In this document: piece after piece, positions 1-7,683 of the stretch | Position numbering within the stretch: position 1 is the first letter of the stretch | How the letters are laid out: every line of letters begins with the position of its first letter | Assembly: GCF_001673555.1 (NCBI RefSeq) | Contig: NZ_LZMB01000291.1 | Coordinates: 1 to 46,438 of the forward strand | Source: Mycobacterium sp. 1165178.9 | GTDB taxonomy: Bacteria; Actinomycetota; Actinomycetes; Mycobacteriales; Mycobacteriaceae | DNA: 46,438 bases | Reading direction: 5' to 3' | Notes under the pieces: generated by a model | Databases searched by the model: none | Told to the model about the DNA's origin: nothing | What the model saw: the letters and a program-made list of their open reading frames with translations, nothing else | Translations under genes and position numbers: made by a program

Positions 1-607
1 CGACGGCGAAGCTCAGCAGGAGCCGGTCGAGAACCTTGGCAGCCCTGGCCCGCGCCTTGGCTGGGCGGTCGGCGTGCGCTACGAGGAGCGCTGCCTCCTC
101 GACTGCCGCCACCAGTAGATGGGTCAGCTCGCCGACCGGGTGGTCGTCGATAATGCCCTCGGCGATCGCTTCGTCCACCATCTCGTTGATCAGGGCAATG
201 CTGTTGCTCTCCTGGATGGACCGCAGCGTCCGCCAACCCAGCACCACCGGCCCGTCGATGAGCATGACGCGCTGCACTTCCGGTTCGAGAGCGGACTCGA
301 GGAATCCCCGCATCCCGACGGCCAACTTTTCCCATGCGTCAGCGCCTTGCGGGGGTGAGGCGAGCGATCGCAGTGTCAGGTCGCGTTCGACCTCTTCGAA
401 GACCGCGCGAAAGAGTTCGGCCTTGTCCTTGAAGTGGTGGTAAAAAGCACCGCGAGTGCCTACACCGGACCTCGTCACCAGGTCCGAAATACTGGTTTCG
501 AAATATCCTTTCTCGACAAACAGCGCGCGACCGGCGTCGACTAAATCGCGCCGAGTCCTATCCCCCCTCGCCCGGCGCTCGACGTCGGCGCCACCACGCT
601 TGGCCAT
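1..607 (-). CDS. TetR/AcrR-family transcriptional regulator (C-terminus cut by window edge)
   Basis: Reading the minus strand from ATG at 607 gives an open frame of 202 codons that runs off the left edge with no stop, so the C-terminus is missing. Residues about 15-60 form a TetR helix-turn-helix: RRDLVDAGRALFVEKGY, then SISDLVTRSGVGTRGAFYHHF and KDKAELFRAVFEE. The remainder is a helical ligand domain of unknown ligand. TACGAT lies six bases upstream of the ATG and there is no Shine-Dalgarno, which fits a leaderless mRNA. A near-perfect 21-bp palindrome at 621-641 sits just upstream, so self-repression is likely. Similar sites in front of nearby genes make it the first candidate regulator of the left block. 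Confidence 0.88.
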   Translation of the reverse strand, partial: MAKRGGADVERRARGDRTRRDLVDAGRALFVEKGYFETSISDLVTRSGVGTRGAFYHHFKDKAELFRAVFEEVERDLTLRSLASPPQGADAWEKLAVGMRGFLESALEPEVQRVMLIDGPVVLGWRTLRSIQESNSIALINEMVDEAIAEGIIDDHPVGELTHLLVAAVEEAALLVAHADRPAKARARAAKVLDRLLLSFAV

Positions 608-620
608 TCCAGCATCGTAG

Positions 621-641
621 CAACATTCAGCCTGTATGTTG
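621..641. promoter_or_regulatory. 21-bp palindrome, probable TetR operator
   Basis: Half-sites CAACATTCAG and CTGTATGTTG flank one central base; 9 of 10 base pairs are symmetric. It lies 14 bp upstream of the TetR start (607), directly behind its putative -10. Related imperfect copies lie at 1824-1844, 4110-4130 and 4132-4152. Size and position are typical of a TetR autoregulatory operator. Which protein binds it is inferred. Confidence 0.7.
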
Positions 642-646
642 AGTGC

Positions 647-1750
647 TCAGCGCACGATGCCGATCACCGGCATCAGCCCGAGATCGCTGTGGGACTTGAA
701 CCCCGGCGGTGCGTCGCAGATGGCGGGAATGGTGTTCACGGGCTCCATTGCGGTCCAGGCGTAGCCGACGTAGCCGGGTTTGGCGGTGTCGCGAGCGTTT
801 TGGTCACCGCGCAGAATCAGTTCGGTGCCCGGGTCGCCCTCGATGACGATCCTGTAGTGGTAGTAGGGTTCCCAGTCAGGTTTGGGCTCGATGGCGTCGT
901 GTTCGATGAACGAGTACAGCTCGTGCAGCGTGATGAACGGCCTGCCGTCCACCCATGCCGTCCAGAGATGATGCTGAGCGGCGACGGTTCCCATTTTGAT
1001 CACGCCCTTCAGCCCCGGCATGTCCATATCCGCGGTGCCCTCGTACGGGATGTCGCGGGTTGCGATGCCGAGCTTGACCTCCGTCGTGAACCTTTCCACG
1101 GTCTTGCCCAGTCCTTCCACCACCATGGTCAGCGACTGCGCGAACAGCGACCAGGCGTGGGCGAAGAGATTGCCCTTGGCGAACTCGTCCGGTGTCTTCC
1201 CAAATCCCATCTCGTCCAGATACTTCAAGGTGTCTTTGTTGAAGTTGACCGCCTCGTAGATGTGGATGTGGTCGGTCCTGCCGACGATCCGGGCCAAGGT
1301 GAGCACTAGCAGGTCCGCGGCGTAGCCGGGATGGATTCCGCCGCCGTGGAACGACGTCGCGCCCTCGGCGCATGCGAGCTCTATCTTGTCGATGTCAGCC
1401 GCATTGACCTCGGTTCGGTGCCACCACGCGCCACCCGAGGCGACGACGTTCTTGCCGCCGCGCAGCAGTCGGCAGATCTCGTCGATGTCTGACCACAGGG
1501 GCGCATAGAACACGCAGTCCGCGTCTAACGCCTCGAGCGCGTTCTTGTCGGTGGTGGCCACAACGCCGATGGCTGGAAGCCCGACGAGCTCGCCGGCGTC
1601 TTTGCCCACCTTCTCCGGGCGATTGCACAGCACCCCGACAACTTTGAAGACGGGGTTGTGCGCCATGTGGCGCAGCGCGAGCGTCCCGACATTGCCCATG
1701 CCCCACTGGATGACGCGGTACTTCTTGCCGGTGGTCGATTCGACGGACAT
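647..1750 (-). CDS. DapB-like NAD(P)-dependent dehydrogenase, paralogue 1
   Basis: A 367-aa protein of the mycobacterial family annotated as 'dihydrodipicolinate reductase-like' or '2,4-diaminopentanoate dehydrogenase-like'. It has an N-terminal Rossmann glycine motif (GMGNVG, residues 17-22) after the strand YRVIQW. Family landmarks are the G-x-x-PG turn (GGGIHPGY), MGFGKTPDEF in the middle and NTIPAICDAPPGF near the C-terminus. True DapB is about 250 aa and acts in lysine synthesis; this longer family has no established role in mycobacteria, so the substrate is unknown. It is the first of six paralogues in the window. It is divergent from the binding-protein gene at 1850 across a 99-bp gap, and its stop lies 6 bp from the TetR operator. 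The ATG at 1750 has no strong ribosome-binding site. Confidence 0.85.
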   Translation of the reverse strand: MSVESTTGKKYRVIQWGMGNVGTLALRHMAHNPVFKVVGVLCNRPEKVGKDAGELVGLPAIGVVATTDKNALEALDADCVFYAPLWSDIDEICRLLRGGKNVVASGGAWWHRTEVNAADIDKIELACAEGATSFHGGGIHPGYAADLLVLTLARIVGRTDHIHIYEAVNFNKDTLKYLDEMGFGKTPDEFAKGNLFAHAWSLFAQSLTMVVEGLGKTVERFTTEVKLGIATRDIPYEGTADMDMPGLKGVIKMGTVAAQHHLWTAWVDGRPFITLHELYSFIEHDAIEPKPDWEPYYHYRIVIEGDPGTELILRGDQNARDTAKPGYVGYAWTAMEPVNTIPAICDAPPGFKSHSDLGLMPVIGIVR

Positions 1751-1823
1751 GGCGGCGACGCTACCAATACCCGGTAATTCGTATATGCGGTTTCGTAAAC
1801 GCCCATTTCCGTCGGCTGGCGGA

Positions 1824-1844
1824 CAACCTTCGTATTGTATGTTG
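1824..1844. promoter_or_regulatory. Degenerate 21-bp CAAC...GTTG site
   Basis: Starts CAAC and ends TTGTATGTTG, matching the right half of the 621-641 palindrome; 6 of 10 pairs are symmetric. It contains TATTGT (1833-1838), a plausible -10 box for the ATG at 1850, so a bound repressor would cover the promoter. It could also affect the divergent gene that starts at 1750. Confidence 0.45.
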
Positions 1845-1849
1845 CCCTA

Positions 1850-2995
1850 ATGGCAGACGAAAAGGTTCGCGCGTACGGATCGGTTGCGCCGTTGAAAGTG
1901 GGCTTGCTCAACGATTATCCGACCCAAGCCGGCACCGAGAACGACACTCTCGACACACTGCAGTTGGTCTTCGACGAGGCGGTCGCCGCGGGTCTGGTCG
2001 ACCGGCCGATAGAACTGGTGGAACGCCATGTGATCGGCCTGCCCAACGGCACGTACCACGCCGTGGAGACTGCCTACGACGAGCTGGTCGCCGAGGGGTG
2101 CCTCGCGATCTACGGTCCGTATGTCTCCGACAACGCGGTGCCATTGGCCGCGCACGCCGATCGAGTGGCCAAGGTTCCCAACATCATCCTGTCGGGCTCC
2201 GAGGGGGCGCTCGGCGAGTGGACGTTTGCGCTCAACAACGGATCGATGCCCGAAGAGCCGGTGATGCTGGCCGCCGTGATGATCGGGGACGGCCGGTCGC
2301 GGATAGCCATCGCCTACGAAGCATCTCTGATCGGCAAGGAGTACCTGGCGTTCGCCGAAAAGGCTTATTCTGTCGCCGGATTGAAGGTCGTGAGCAGGGT
2401 CGCGATACCGCAGGTAGAAGCCGACAAGTCCAAGGTCGTCAACGAGCTGCGGGATGCCGAGCCAGACGCCCTGGTGCATGTCGGGTTCGGCCACGGGTTG
2501 TGGGGCTTCACCGACGCGCTGCTGGCGGCGGGGTGGGACCCGCCGCGGTACACCACCACCGCATTCGAGATGGCGCACATCAACGCCGAGTGGATGCGAC
2601 AGCTGTCGGGCTGGGTCGGGCTGGACAGCTACGACGAACGCAACCTCGTGGGGCAGGCCTTCCTGGATCGTTTCGAGGCCCGATTTGGTCGCAGGCCGGC
2701 ACATTCGATGCCCGGCCTGACGCACGACGTGGCGACGGTGATCGCGCGCGGGCTCGCTGCGGCGCGCCCGTTGACCGGAGATGGCGTCAAGCAGGGCATC
2801 GAGCAGGTCAAGCTGGTCCCGTCGGCCAGTGGGGCGCCGGGGACTTTTTTGCGATTCGGCCGCTACATCCGGCAGGGCTGGATGGGAACGGACTATTTGA
2901 TCGCGCGCCGGGTGCTGCCGGATGGTTCGGCGCACGTGTTCCACGCTGCGCCCAGCGACCACATCTCACGCGCGGTTGGTGTCGGCACCCCCTAG
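1850..2995 (+). CDS. LivK-type periplasmic-binding-fold protein without signal peptide
   Basis: A 381-aa protein with the type-1 periplasmic binding fold used by branched-chain amino-acid ABC transporters (Peripla_BP_6). Supporting segments are VGLLNDYP at the N-terminus, AIYGPYVSDNAVPLAAHA, RIAIAYEASLIGKEYLAFAE and DALVHVGFGHGLWGFTDALLAAGW. The start is put at ATG 1850 (MADEKVRAYGSV); an upstream GTG-type start at 1835 adds only five residues. Neither start gives a hydrophobic signal sequence or lipobox, which is unusual for a transport receptor, and no permease or ATPase gene is nearby. It may be a cytoplasmic ligand sensor or scaffold, like the AmiC group. Its last 30 bp overlap the convergent gene ending at 2966. 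Confidence 0.8.
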   Translation: MADEKVRAYGSVAPLKVGLLNDYPTQAGTENDTLDTLQLVFDEAVAAGLVDRPIELVERHVIGLPNGTYHAVETAYDELVAEGCLAIYGPYVSDNAVPLAAHADRVAKVPNIILSGSEGALGEWTFALNNGSMPEEPVMLAAVMIGDGRSRIAIAYEASLIGKEYLAFAEKAYSVAGLKVVSRVAIPQVEADKSKVVNELRDAEPDALVHVGFGHGLWGFTDALLAAGWDPPRYTTTAFEMAHINAEWMRQLSGWVGLDSYDERNLVGQAFLDRFEARFGRRPAHSMPGLTHDVATVIARGLAAARPLTGDGVKQGIEQVKLVPSASGAPGTFLRFGRYIRQGWMGTDYLIARRVLPDGSAHVFHAAPSDHISRAVGVGTP

Positions 2996-4060
2996 CTGGA
3001 TCGCACCGAATACCGGGGCGGTGACGACGCCGGGTGGCGCAGCCAGCACGTCGGGAATCGCGCGGACCGCCCCCATCGCGATCATGAGATGCCCCGGCTC
3101 GGCGTGCGTACCGGTGGGCGGATCGCCGTCCCATCCGACATCCAGCTGCAACTCGAAACTGGGCCTTCCCTTGATGACGGCCCGGATCAGCGGCGCCTTT
3201 TCGCCGGCAGTGAGGGGCTTTAGGCCCCACTGCGGGAGGTCGCGGGTAAGGACCCACTCCTCGTGGATGGCAAGCAGCGGCCGGTCAGACCAATGGCCGA
3301 CCCACGAGAACCGTTGTCCCACGACAGTTCCCGCTTCGATGGTGCCGGCGCGGACCTCGAGGTCGTGGGGGAGTGTCGTTGCGTCGACCGAGACCTCGAC
3401 ATGTGACAGCGTGATCCCAAGGACGTCGGCGGTGGCGTTGAGCGCCTGGCGATAGGCCAGGTCGAGCTTCTTGATGATCGGGGAATCAACGCTGACATCT
3501 CCGGGCGGTCTGCCCATGCCCATCAGGTCGACGAGCATCGGTTTGCTGTCGACCGCCGACACGTCGGTGGCCTCGTAGAGATCGATCCGGTCGATGCTCT
3601 TGCACAGCGCCGTCACCGTGGCGACCAGGCGTTCGAACATGAAGCCCGGATTCTCACCCGCCGCGTGGAAGCGGGACCCGCCTGCGCGGCAGGCTGCGAG
3701 AAAGGCGCGCTCGGTCTCCGCCCCGTAGGTGGGCAGATGGTTGTACGAGGTGGTCGTGATGACACTGGTTCCCGACGCGAGTAGTCGGCAGATATCTCCG
3801 GCGTTGGTTTCGACGGCATGCGCCTTGCTGGCGGCGTGGATGACGACGTCGGCGCCCAGCGCGAAGATCTCCTCCTTGTCCGATGTGGCGAGCACTCCGG
3901 TGGTGGGTGGCAGCCCGCACAAGGTTCCGGCGTCCTGCCCGGCCTTGGCGGGGTCGTACACCAGCACACCGACCAACTGGTAATCGGGATTCTCAATCAG
4001 TTCCTGGAGCGCGGCACGGCCCACCGCGCCCGTAGCCCATTGCACGACTCGAGTTGCCAA
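2966..4060 (-). CDS. DapB-like NAD(P)-dependent dehydrogenase, paralogue 2
   Basis: A 364-aa member of the same family as 647-1750. The Rossmann motif is ATGAVG (residues 9-14) after RVVQW. Other landmarks are AAGENPGFMFERL, MGMGRPPGDV and the tail GAVRAIPDVLAAPPGV. The start is TTG 4060, supported by AGGAG eight bases upstream. The 3' end overlaps the binding-protein gene tail-to-tail by 30 bp. Its promoter region is shared with the divergent P450 at 4185 and holds two tandem 21-bp sites. Substrate unknown. Confidence 0.85.
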   Translation of the reverse strand: MATRVVQWATGAVGRAALQELIENPDYQLVGVLVYDPAKAGQDAGTLCGLPPTTGVLATSDKEEIFALGADVVIHAASKAHAVETNAGDICRLLASGTSVITTTSYNHLPTYGAETERAFLAACRAGGSRFHAAGENPGFMFERLVATVTALCKSIDRIDLYEATDVSAVDSKPMLVDLMGMGRPPGDVSVDSPIIKKLDLAYRQALNATADVLGITLSHVEVSVDATTLPHDLEVRAGTIEAGTVVGQRFSWVGHWSDRPLLAIHEEWVLTRDLPQWGLKPLTAGEKAPLIRAVIKGRPSFELQLDVGWDGDPPTGTHAEPGHLMIAMGAVRAIPDVLAAPPGVVTAPVFGAIQLGGADTNRA

Positions 4061-4109
4061 TCGAACGCTCCTGATTGCTCTTTCGGCGATCCACAGTTAT
4101 TGGTGCCCT

Positions 4110-4130
4110 CAACCTACATCATGTAGGTTT
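4110..4130. promoter_or_regulatory. 21-bp palindrome in divergent promoter
   Basis: Contains a perfect 9-bp inverted repeat AACCTACAT / ATGTAGGTT around one base (4111-4129). It fits the 21-bp CAACnTnCA pattern with 9 of 10 pairs symmetric. It lies between the divergent genes starting at 4060 and 4185. The next site begins exactly 22 bp (two helical turns) downstream, so two repressor dimers could bind on the same DNA face. Confidence 0.65.
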
Positions 4131-4131
4131 T

Positions 4132-4152
4132 CAACCAGCAAGGTGTATGTTG
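4132..4152. promoter_or_regulatory. Second, degenerate 21-bp CAAC...GTTG site
   Basis: Begins CAACC and ends GTGTATGTTG, sharing TGTATGTTG with the sites at 621-641 and 1824-1844; 6 of 10 pairs are symmetric. It overlaps TATGTT (4145-4150), a possible -10 for the P450 gene whose GAGGAG ribosome-binding site is at 4172-4177. Confidence 0.5.
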
Positions 4153-4184
4153 CGCGAGCCGATGCATGAGTGAGGAGTCGTCAC

Positions 4185-5423
4185 ATGGCCGAGCCGGCGA
4201 CTGTCGAGCAGCTTGAACAGAGCATTCGAGACGCACAGGACAGATTCAACCAAGGTATGGGTGCCGACGGGGACGCATCGCCATATCCGATGCTCAGGAA
4301 ACTCCGTGCGCAGAGCCCGGTGCACGCCGGCTGGCCGGAGATGGGGATGGTCGGCAATTCGGGTGACGGCCCGCCCACCTTCACCGCCTACACGTTCGAC
4401 ACCGTGAAGGCAATCTTCACCGACAACATCACCTTCAGCACGCGCTGCTATGAAGATGTCGTCCGGCCACTCCAGGGTCCGACGATCCTGGAGATGCAGG
4501 AACCCGAACACGCGGTCTACCGCAAACTGCATGAGTTCGCCTTCGCTCGCTCTTCGATGAAGCGGTGGGACGCCGAACTCGTCGGTCCCTTGGTGGACAA
4601 AACCATCGCGAAATTCAAGGACGCCAAGCGCGCCGACCTCGTCGACGCGGTTTTCATGCCGATCCCGGTGCGGGTGATCGCGGCACTGCTGGGCCTTCCG
4701 GATGCCGATGTGCTGCAGTTTCACCGACTCGCCATCGACCTGCTGGGCTTCCGCGGGGACATGGAATGTGCGTTGCGGGCATCGGCCGAGATGAAGGAGT
4801 ACTTCGTCGGGATACTTGCCGACCGACGCAAAGCCCCGAAGGACGACATGGTTTCGATCCTGGCCGGTGCCGAAGTCAACGGCGTAAAGATGTCCGACGA
4901 ACAGATCTACGGTTTCATGCGCAACCTGCTGCCCGCCGGCGCGGAGACGACCTCGCGGTCGACGGCCAGTCTTGCCCTGGCGCTCTTGACGCATCCCGAC
5001 CAACTCAACGCCGTCCGCGACGATCGCACGTTGCTACCTCAGGCCATCGAGGAAGGGATTCGGTGGGAAACCCCGCTGCTCAATTTCATGCGGGAGGTCA
5101 CCTCCGATACCGAGATGGGTGGCGTACATATTCCCAAGGGCGCGACCATGATGCTCAGCCTGGGCAGCGCGAATCACGACGAAACGCGATGGGACGAACC
5201 CGAGAGGTTCGACATCTTCCGGGAACGCAAGCCGCACATCGGCTTCGCTCACGGAGCGCATGTGTGCCTCGGTATGCACCTGGCCAGGCTCGAGACGACC
5301 AAGATATTCAATGCGTTATTCGATGAACTCCCCGATCTGCGGCTCGACCCGGATGCGGCGCCGCCCTACATCACCGGCACGATGTTCCGGTCTCCGCCGC
5401 GCCTTGACGTGGTATGGGACTGA
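4185..5423 (+). CDS. Cytochrome P450 (A)
   Basis: A 412-aa soluble bacterial class I P450, a haem monooxygenase fed by ferredoxin. The I-helix oxygen-binding motif AGAETT is near residues 250-255, the ExxR motif is in EEGIRWE near 289, and the haem loop FAHGAHVCLG places the thiolate at Cys361. The start is ATG 4185 with GAGGAG seven bases upstream; the in-frame GTG at 4170 would overlap that site. A DapB-like gene follows after 12 bp, so the two are probably co-transcribed. Two 21-bp palindromes lie upstream. The P450 family number and substrate cannot be assigned by eye. Confidence 0.93.
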   Translation: MAEPATVEQLEQSIRDAQDRFNQGMGADGDASPYPMLRKLRAQSPVHAGWPEMGMVGNSGDGPPTFTAYTFDTVKAIFTDNITFSTRCYEDVVRPLQGPTILEMQEPEHAVYRKLHEFAFARSSMKRWDAELVGPLVDKTIAKFKDAKRADLVDAVFMPIPVRVIAALLGLPDADVLQFHRLAIDLLGFRGDMECALRASAEMKEYFVGILADRRKAPKDDMVSILAGAEVNGVKMSDEQIYGFMRNLLPAGAETTSRSTASLALALLTHPDQLNAVRDDRTLLPQAIEEGIRWETPLLNFMREVTSDTEMGGVHIPKGATMMLSLGSANHDETRWDEPERFDIFRERKPHIGFAHGAHVCLGMHLARLETTKIFNALFDELPDLRLDPDAAPPYITGTMFRSPPRLDVVWD

Positions 5424-5435
5424 AAGCGATATGCC

Positions 5436-6482
5436 ATGACACGGGTGATCCAGTGGGCGACCGGCGTTACCGGGATGATGTCGCTTCGTCACGTCATCGA
5501 ACGGGCGGATCTGGAACTGGTCGGGGTGCGCGTGTACGACACCGCGAAGGCGGGTGTGGACGCCGGCACGCTGTGCGGTGCGGGCGAAGTCGGACTTCGC
5601 ACCACCGCCGATCGCGGCGAGGTCATCAACACTGACGCGGACGTGGTGCTCTACATGGGCAAGGTCGAGACCGATACGCCCGGCTGTTTTGCCGACGTGT
5701 GCGAGCTCCTCGCGTCGGGCAAGAACGTCGTGGCCACCGGGAGCCGGTTCATCCATCCCCGGTCGCTGCACGCATCGTTGGCAGACGGCATCGAGAACGC
5801 CTGTAGCACAGGACAATCCTCGTTCCTCGGAGTCGGCTTATATCCGGGATTCTTCGGCGAATCACTCACGCCCATCCTGTCGCGACTCACCGCTCGCGTC
5901 GGGCGGATCAGCGTCCGTGAAGTGCTCGACTACTCGACGTACGCCAGCCACGATCTGATCTTCAACGCCATGGGTTTCGGGCATACTCCCGACGACACGA
6001 CGCCGCTGCTGGCCAACACGGAGTACGCGGCGAGCGCCTGGATCGGCAGTGCCACTGTGCTCGCGCAGTCGTTGGGGCTGCAGATCAGGTCCGTTCAGGG
6101 TTTCCGCGACGTCCGGACCACGCCGCGAGTGTTGACGGTGGCCGCCGGCGAGATCTCCGCGGGCACCGTGGCCGCCATGCGATTCGGTGTCGAGGTCGAT
6201 TGCGGCGCAACCATATTGGCTGTCGAGCACCTCACCCGCATGGCAGATGACCTCGCGCCGGAGTGGCCAACCGATATCGGCTACGACGTGAGTTTCGACG
6301 GCGAGCCGAATCTGAGGTGCCACCTCGTGATCGGCTCGCACGACGAAGACCACTCCAAACAAGGGTGCTTGGCCACCGCAATGCATGCGATCAACGCGAT
6401 ACCGATGGTCGTGGCGGCCGATCCGGGCCTTTACGACATTTCCACGATCCCCCCGTTTGTCGCGCACTGGACAAACGGCTAG
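5436..6482 (+). CDS. DapB-like NAD(P)-dependent dehydrogenase, paralogue 3
   Basis: A 348-aa family member. The Rossmann motif is ATGVTG (residues 8-13) after RVIQW. GVGLYPGFFGESL, MGFGHTPDDT and NAIPMVVAADPGL are the family landmarks. It lies 12 bp behind P450 A and is likely in its operon, so it may process the P450 product (inference). Its TAG stop shares the tetranucleotide CTAG (6479-6482) with the stop of the convergent paralogue 4. Confidence 0.85.
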   Translation: MTRVIQWATGVTGMMSLRHVIERADLELVGVRVYDTAKAGVDAGTLCGAGEVGLRTTADRGEVINTDADVVLYMGKVETDTPGCFADVCELLASGKNVVATGSRFIHPRSLHASLADGIENACSTGQSSFLGVGLYPGFFGESLTPILSRLTARVGRISVREVLDYSTYASHDLIFNAMGFGHTPDDTTPLLANTEYAASAWIGSATVLAQSLGLQIRSVQGFRDVRTTPRVLTVAAGEISAGTVAAMRFGVEVDCGATILAVEHLTRMADDLAPEWPTDIGYDVSFDGEPNLRCHLVIGSHDEDHSKQGCLATAMHAINAIPMVVAADPGLYDISTIPPFVAHWTNG

Positions 6483-7576
6483 AGCGCACCCGGACTTCGA
6501 TTGCCGAAACCGGTGTAGCTGCGGATCAGCGGGAGGTCGGCCATGGTCGCGAACCCTGCCGGCGCGGCGCACACGGCTGGGATGGCGTTGACGACCTGCA
6601 TGGCGACGGTTATCAGTCCAGCTCTGACATGCTCCTCGATCGAGGCCTCGCGCGAAAAGCTGGCCAGGGGAAAGAAGTGCGTACGCATGGATGGATCGCC
6701 CTCGATGGTCAGCGTCCAGCCGTCAAGAGGTTTGGGCCAGTGCTCCGGGTATTCACCGCCGAGCGTCCATAGCGTCTCGAACTCGACTAGCGTCTCGCCG
6801 TTGCGATGGCCGACGAAATTCCATCGCTGCCCGGCGGTGGTGCCAGCCGCGACAACGTAGTCGAAGATCTGCAAGTCCTTTGTCGCCGGGACGGTCTCAA
6901 GCGTGACTGAGACATCGTCGATGTCTGCGTTCAGGGTGTCGGAGATGAACCAGGTCTGCTCGACGAACAGTCTCGTCAAGAACCTGAGGTACTCGTTGGC
7001 TGTCGGCGTGACCTCCTCGATTGGCCGACCGAACCACATTCCGTCGAAGGTGATCTCGGTGCTATCCCACAGCGTCCAGTCGGCCCGCTCCTGCAGCATG
7101 ATCCGATCGATCGTGCGGCTCATCCCGGACAGCGCCAGGGGCAGCACGCCGGACAGGTTGCCTGGATTGAGGCCGCTGCCGTGGATGGTGCTGTTGCCTT
7201 TGTCGCATGCGGCCTGCAGGCGAACGCGGTCGGCTTCGGGGATGCGTCGCGGGTGGAATAGGAACGCCGGCGTTGCCACGTTCTTCCCGCTCTCCAACAA
7301 TGCACAGATATCGTCGATACTGGTGAAGGACGGTGCGTACAACACCAGGTCGGCTTCGAGCGCGAGGATCTGAGCGACATCGGTAGTTGCGGTGACGCCG
7401 ATCGGCTCTCTGCCGACCAGGGTTCCGATGTCTACGCCGTTCTTGGCATCGGCATAGACCCGCGCGCCCACCAACTGGATGTCTGGCCGGTGATCGAGGA
7501 TGGTCGTGACCATCTCGGTGCCCACGGCGCCGGTGGCCCATTGGATGATTCGTAGCGGACGGGTGCTGGCGGTCAA
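6479..7576 (-). CDS. DapB-like NAD(P)-dependent dehydrogenase, paralogue 4
   Basis: A 365-aa family member. The Rossmann motif is ATGAVG (residues 14-19) after LRIIQW; GSGLNPGNLSGVL, MWFGRPIEEVT and NAIPAVCAAPAGF follow. MGFG is changed to MWFG, which may reflect a different pocket. The start is TTG 7576, six bases after GGGAG. It is divergent from P450 B (7684) with 107 bp between, and its stop overlaps that of paralogue 3 by four bases. Confidence 0.84.
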   Translation of the reverse strand: MTASTRPLRIIQWATGAVGTEMVTTILDHRPDIQLVGARVYADAKNGVDIGTLVGREPIGVTATTDVAQILALEADLVLYAPSFTSIDDICALLESGKNVATPAFLFHPRRIPEADRVRLQAACDKGNSTIHGSGLNPGNLSGVLPLALSGMSRTIDRIMLQERADWTLWDSTEITFDGMWFGRPIEEVTPTANEYLRFLTRLFVEQTWFISDTLNADIDDVSVTLETVPATKDLQIFDYVVAAGTTAGQRWNFVGHRNGETLVEFETLWTLGGEYPEHWPKPLDGWTLTIEGDPSMRTHFFPLASFSREASIEEHVRAGLITVAMQVVNAIPAVCAAPAGFATMADLPLIRSYTGFGNRSPGAL

Positions 7577-7662
7577 GCGTCGCTCCCTTCACGTCCCCAT
7601 CGCGGACCTTTAATGTATCGGTCGCATCGATGTTCGTAAGGCAAAAAGTCGTTACGGCAGCC

Positions 7663-7678
7663 GATAACGCCTATTCTC
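7663..7678. promoter_or_regulatory. GAGAAT-N4-ATTCTC operator-like site at P450 B promoter
   Basis: Reads GATAACGCCTATTCTC, i.e. GAGAAT-N4-GTTATC on the other strand, the same degenerate form as the site at 31109-31124. It includes TATTCT (7672-7677), placed six bases before the GTG at 7684. This suits a leaderless transcript whose -10 box lies inside the operator. Confidence 0.55.
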
Positions 7679-7683
7679 GTCCT

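Noticed and set aside
36-443. Plus-strand open frame at the left edge
   Set aside because: Antisense to the TetR gene, with low-complexity Ser/Arg composition and no recognisable fold.
1847-2962. A 371-codon minus-strand frame
   Set aside because: Mirror of the binding-protein gene; Arg/His/Gln-rich shadow typical of GC-rich DNA.
4131-5003. A 290-codon minus-strand frame
   Set aside because: Antisense to P450 A; no recognisable motif.
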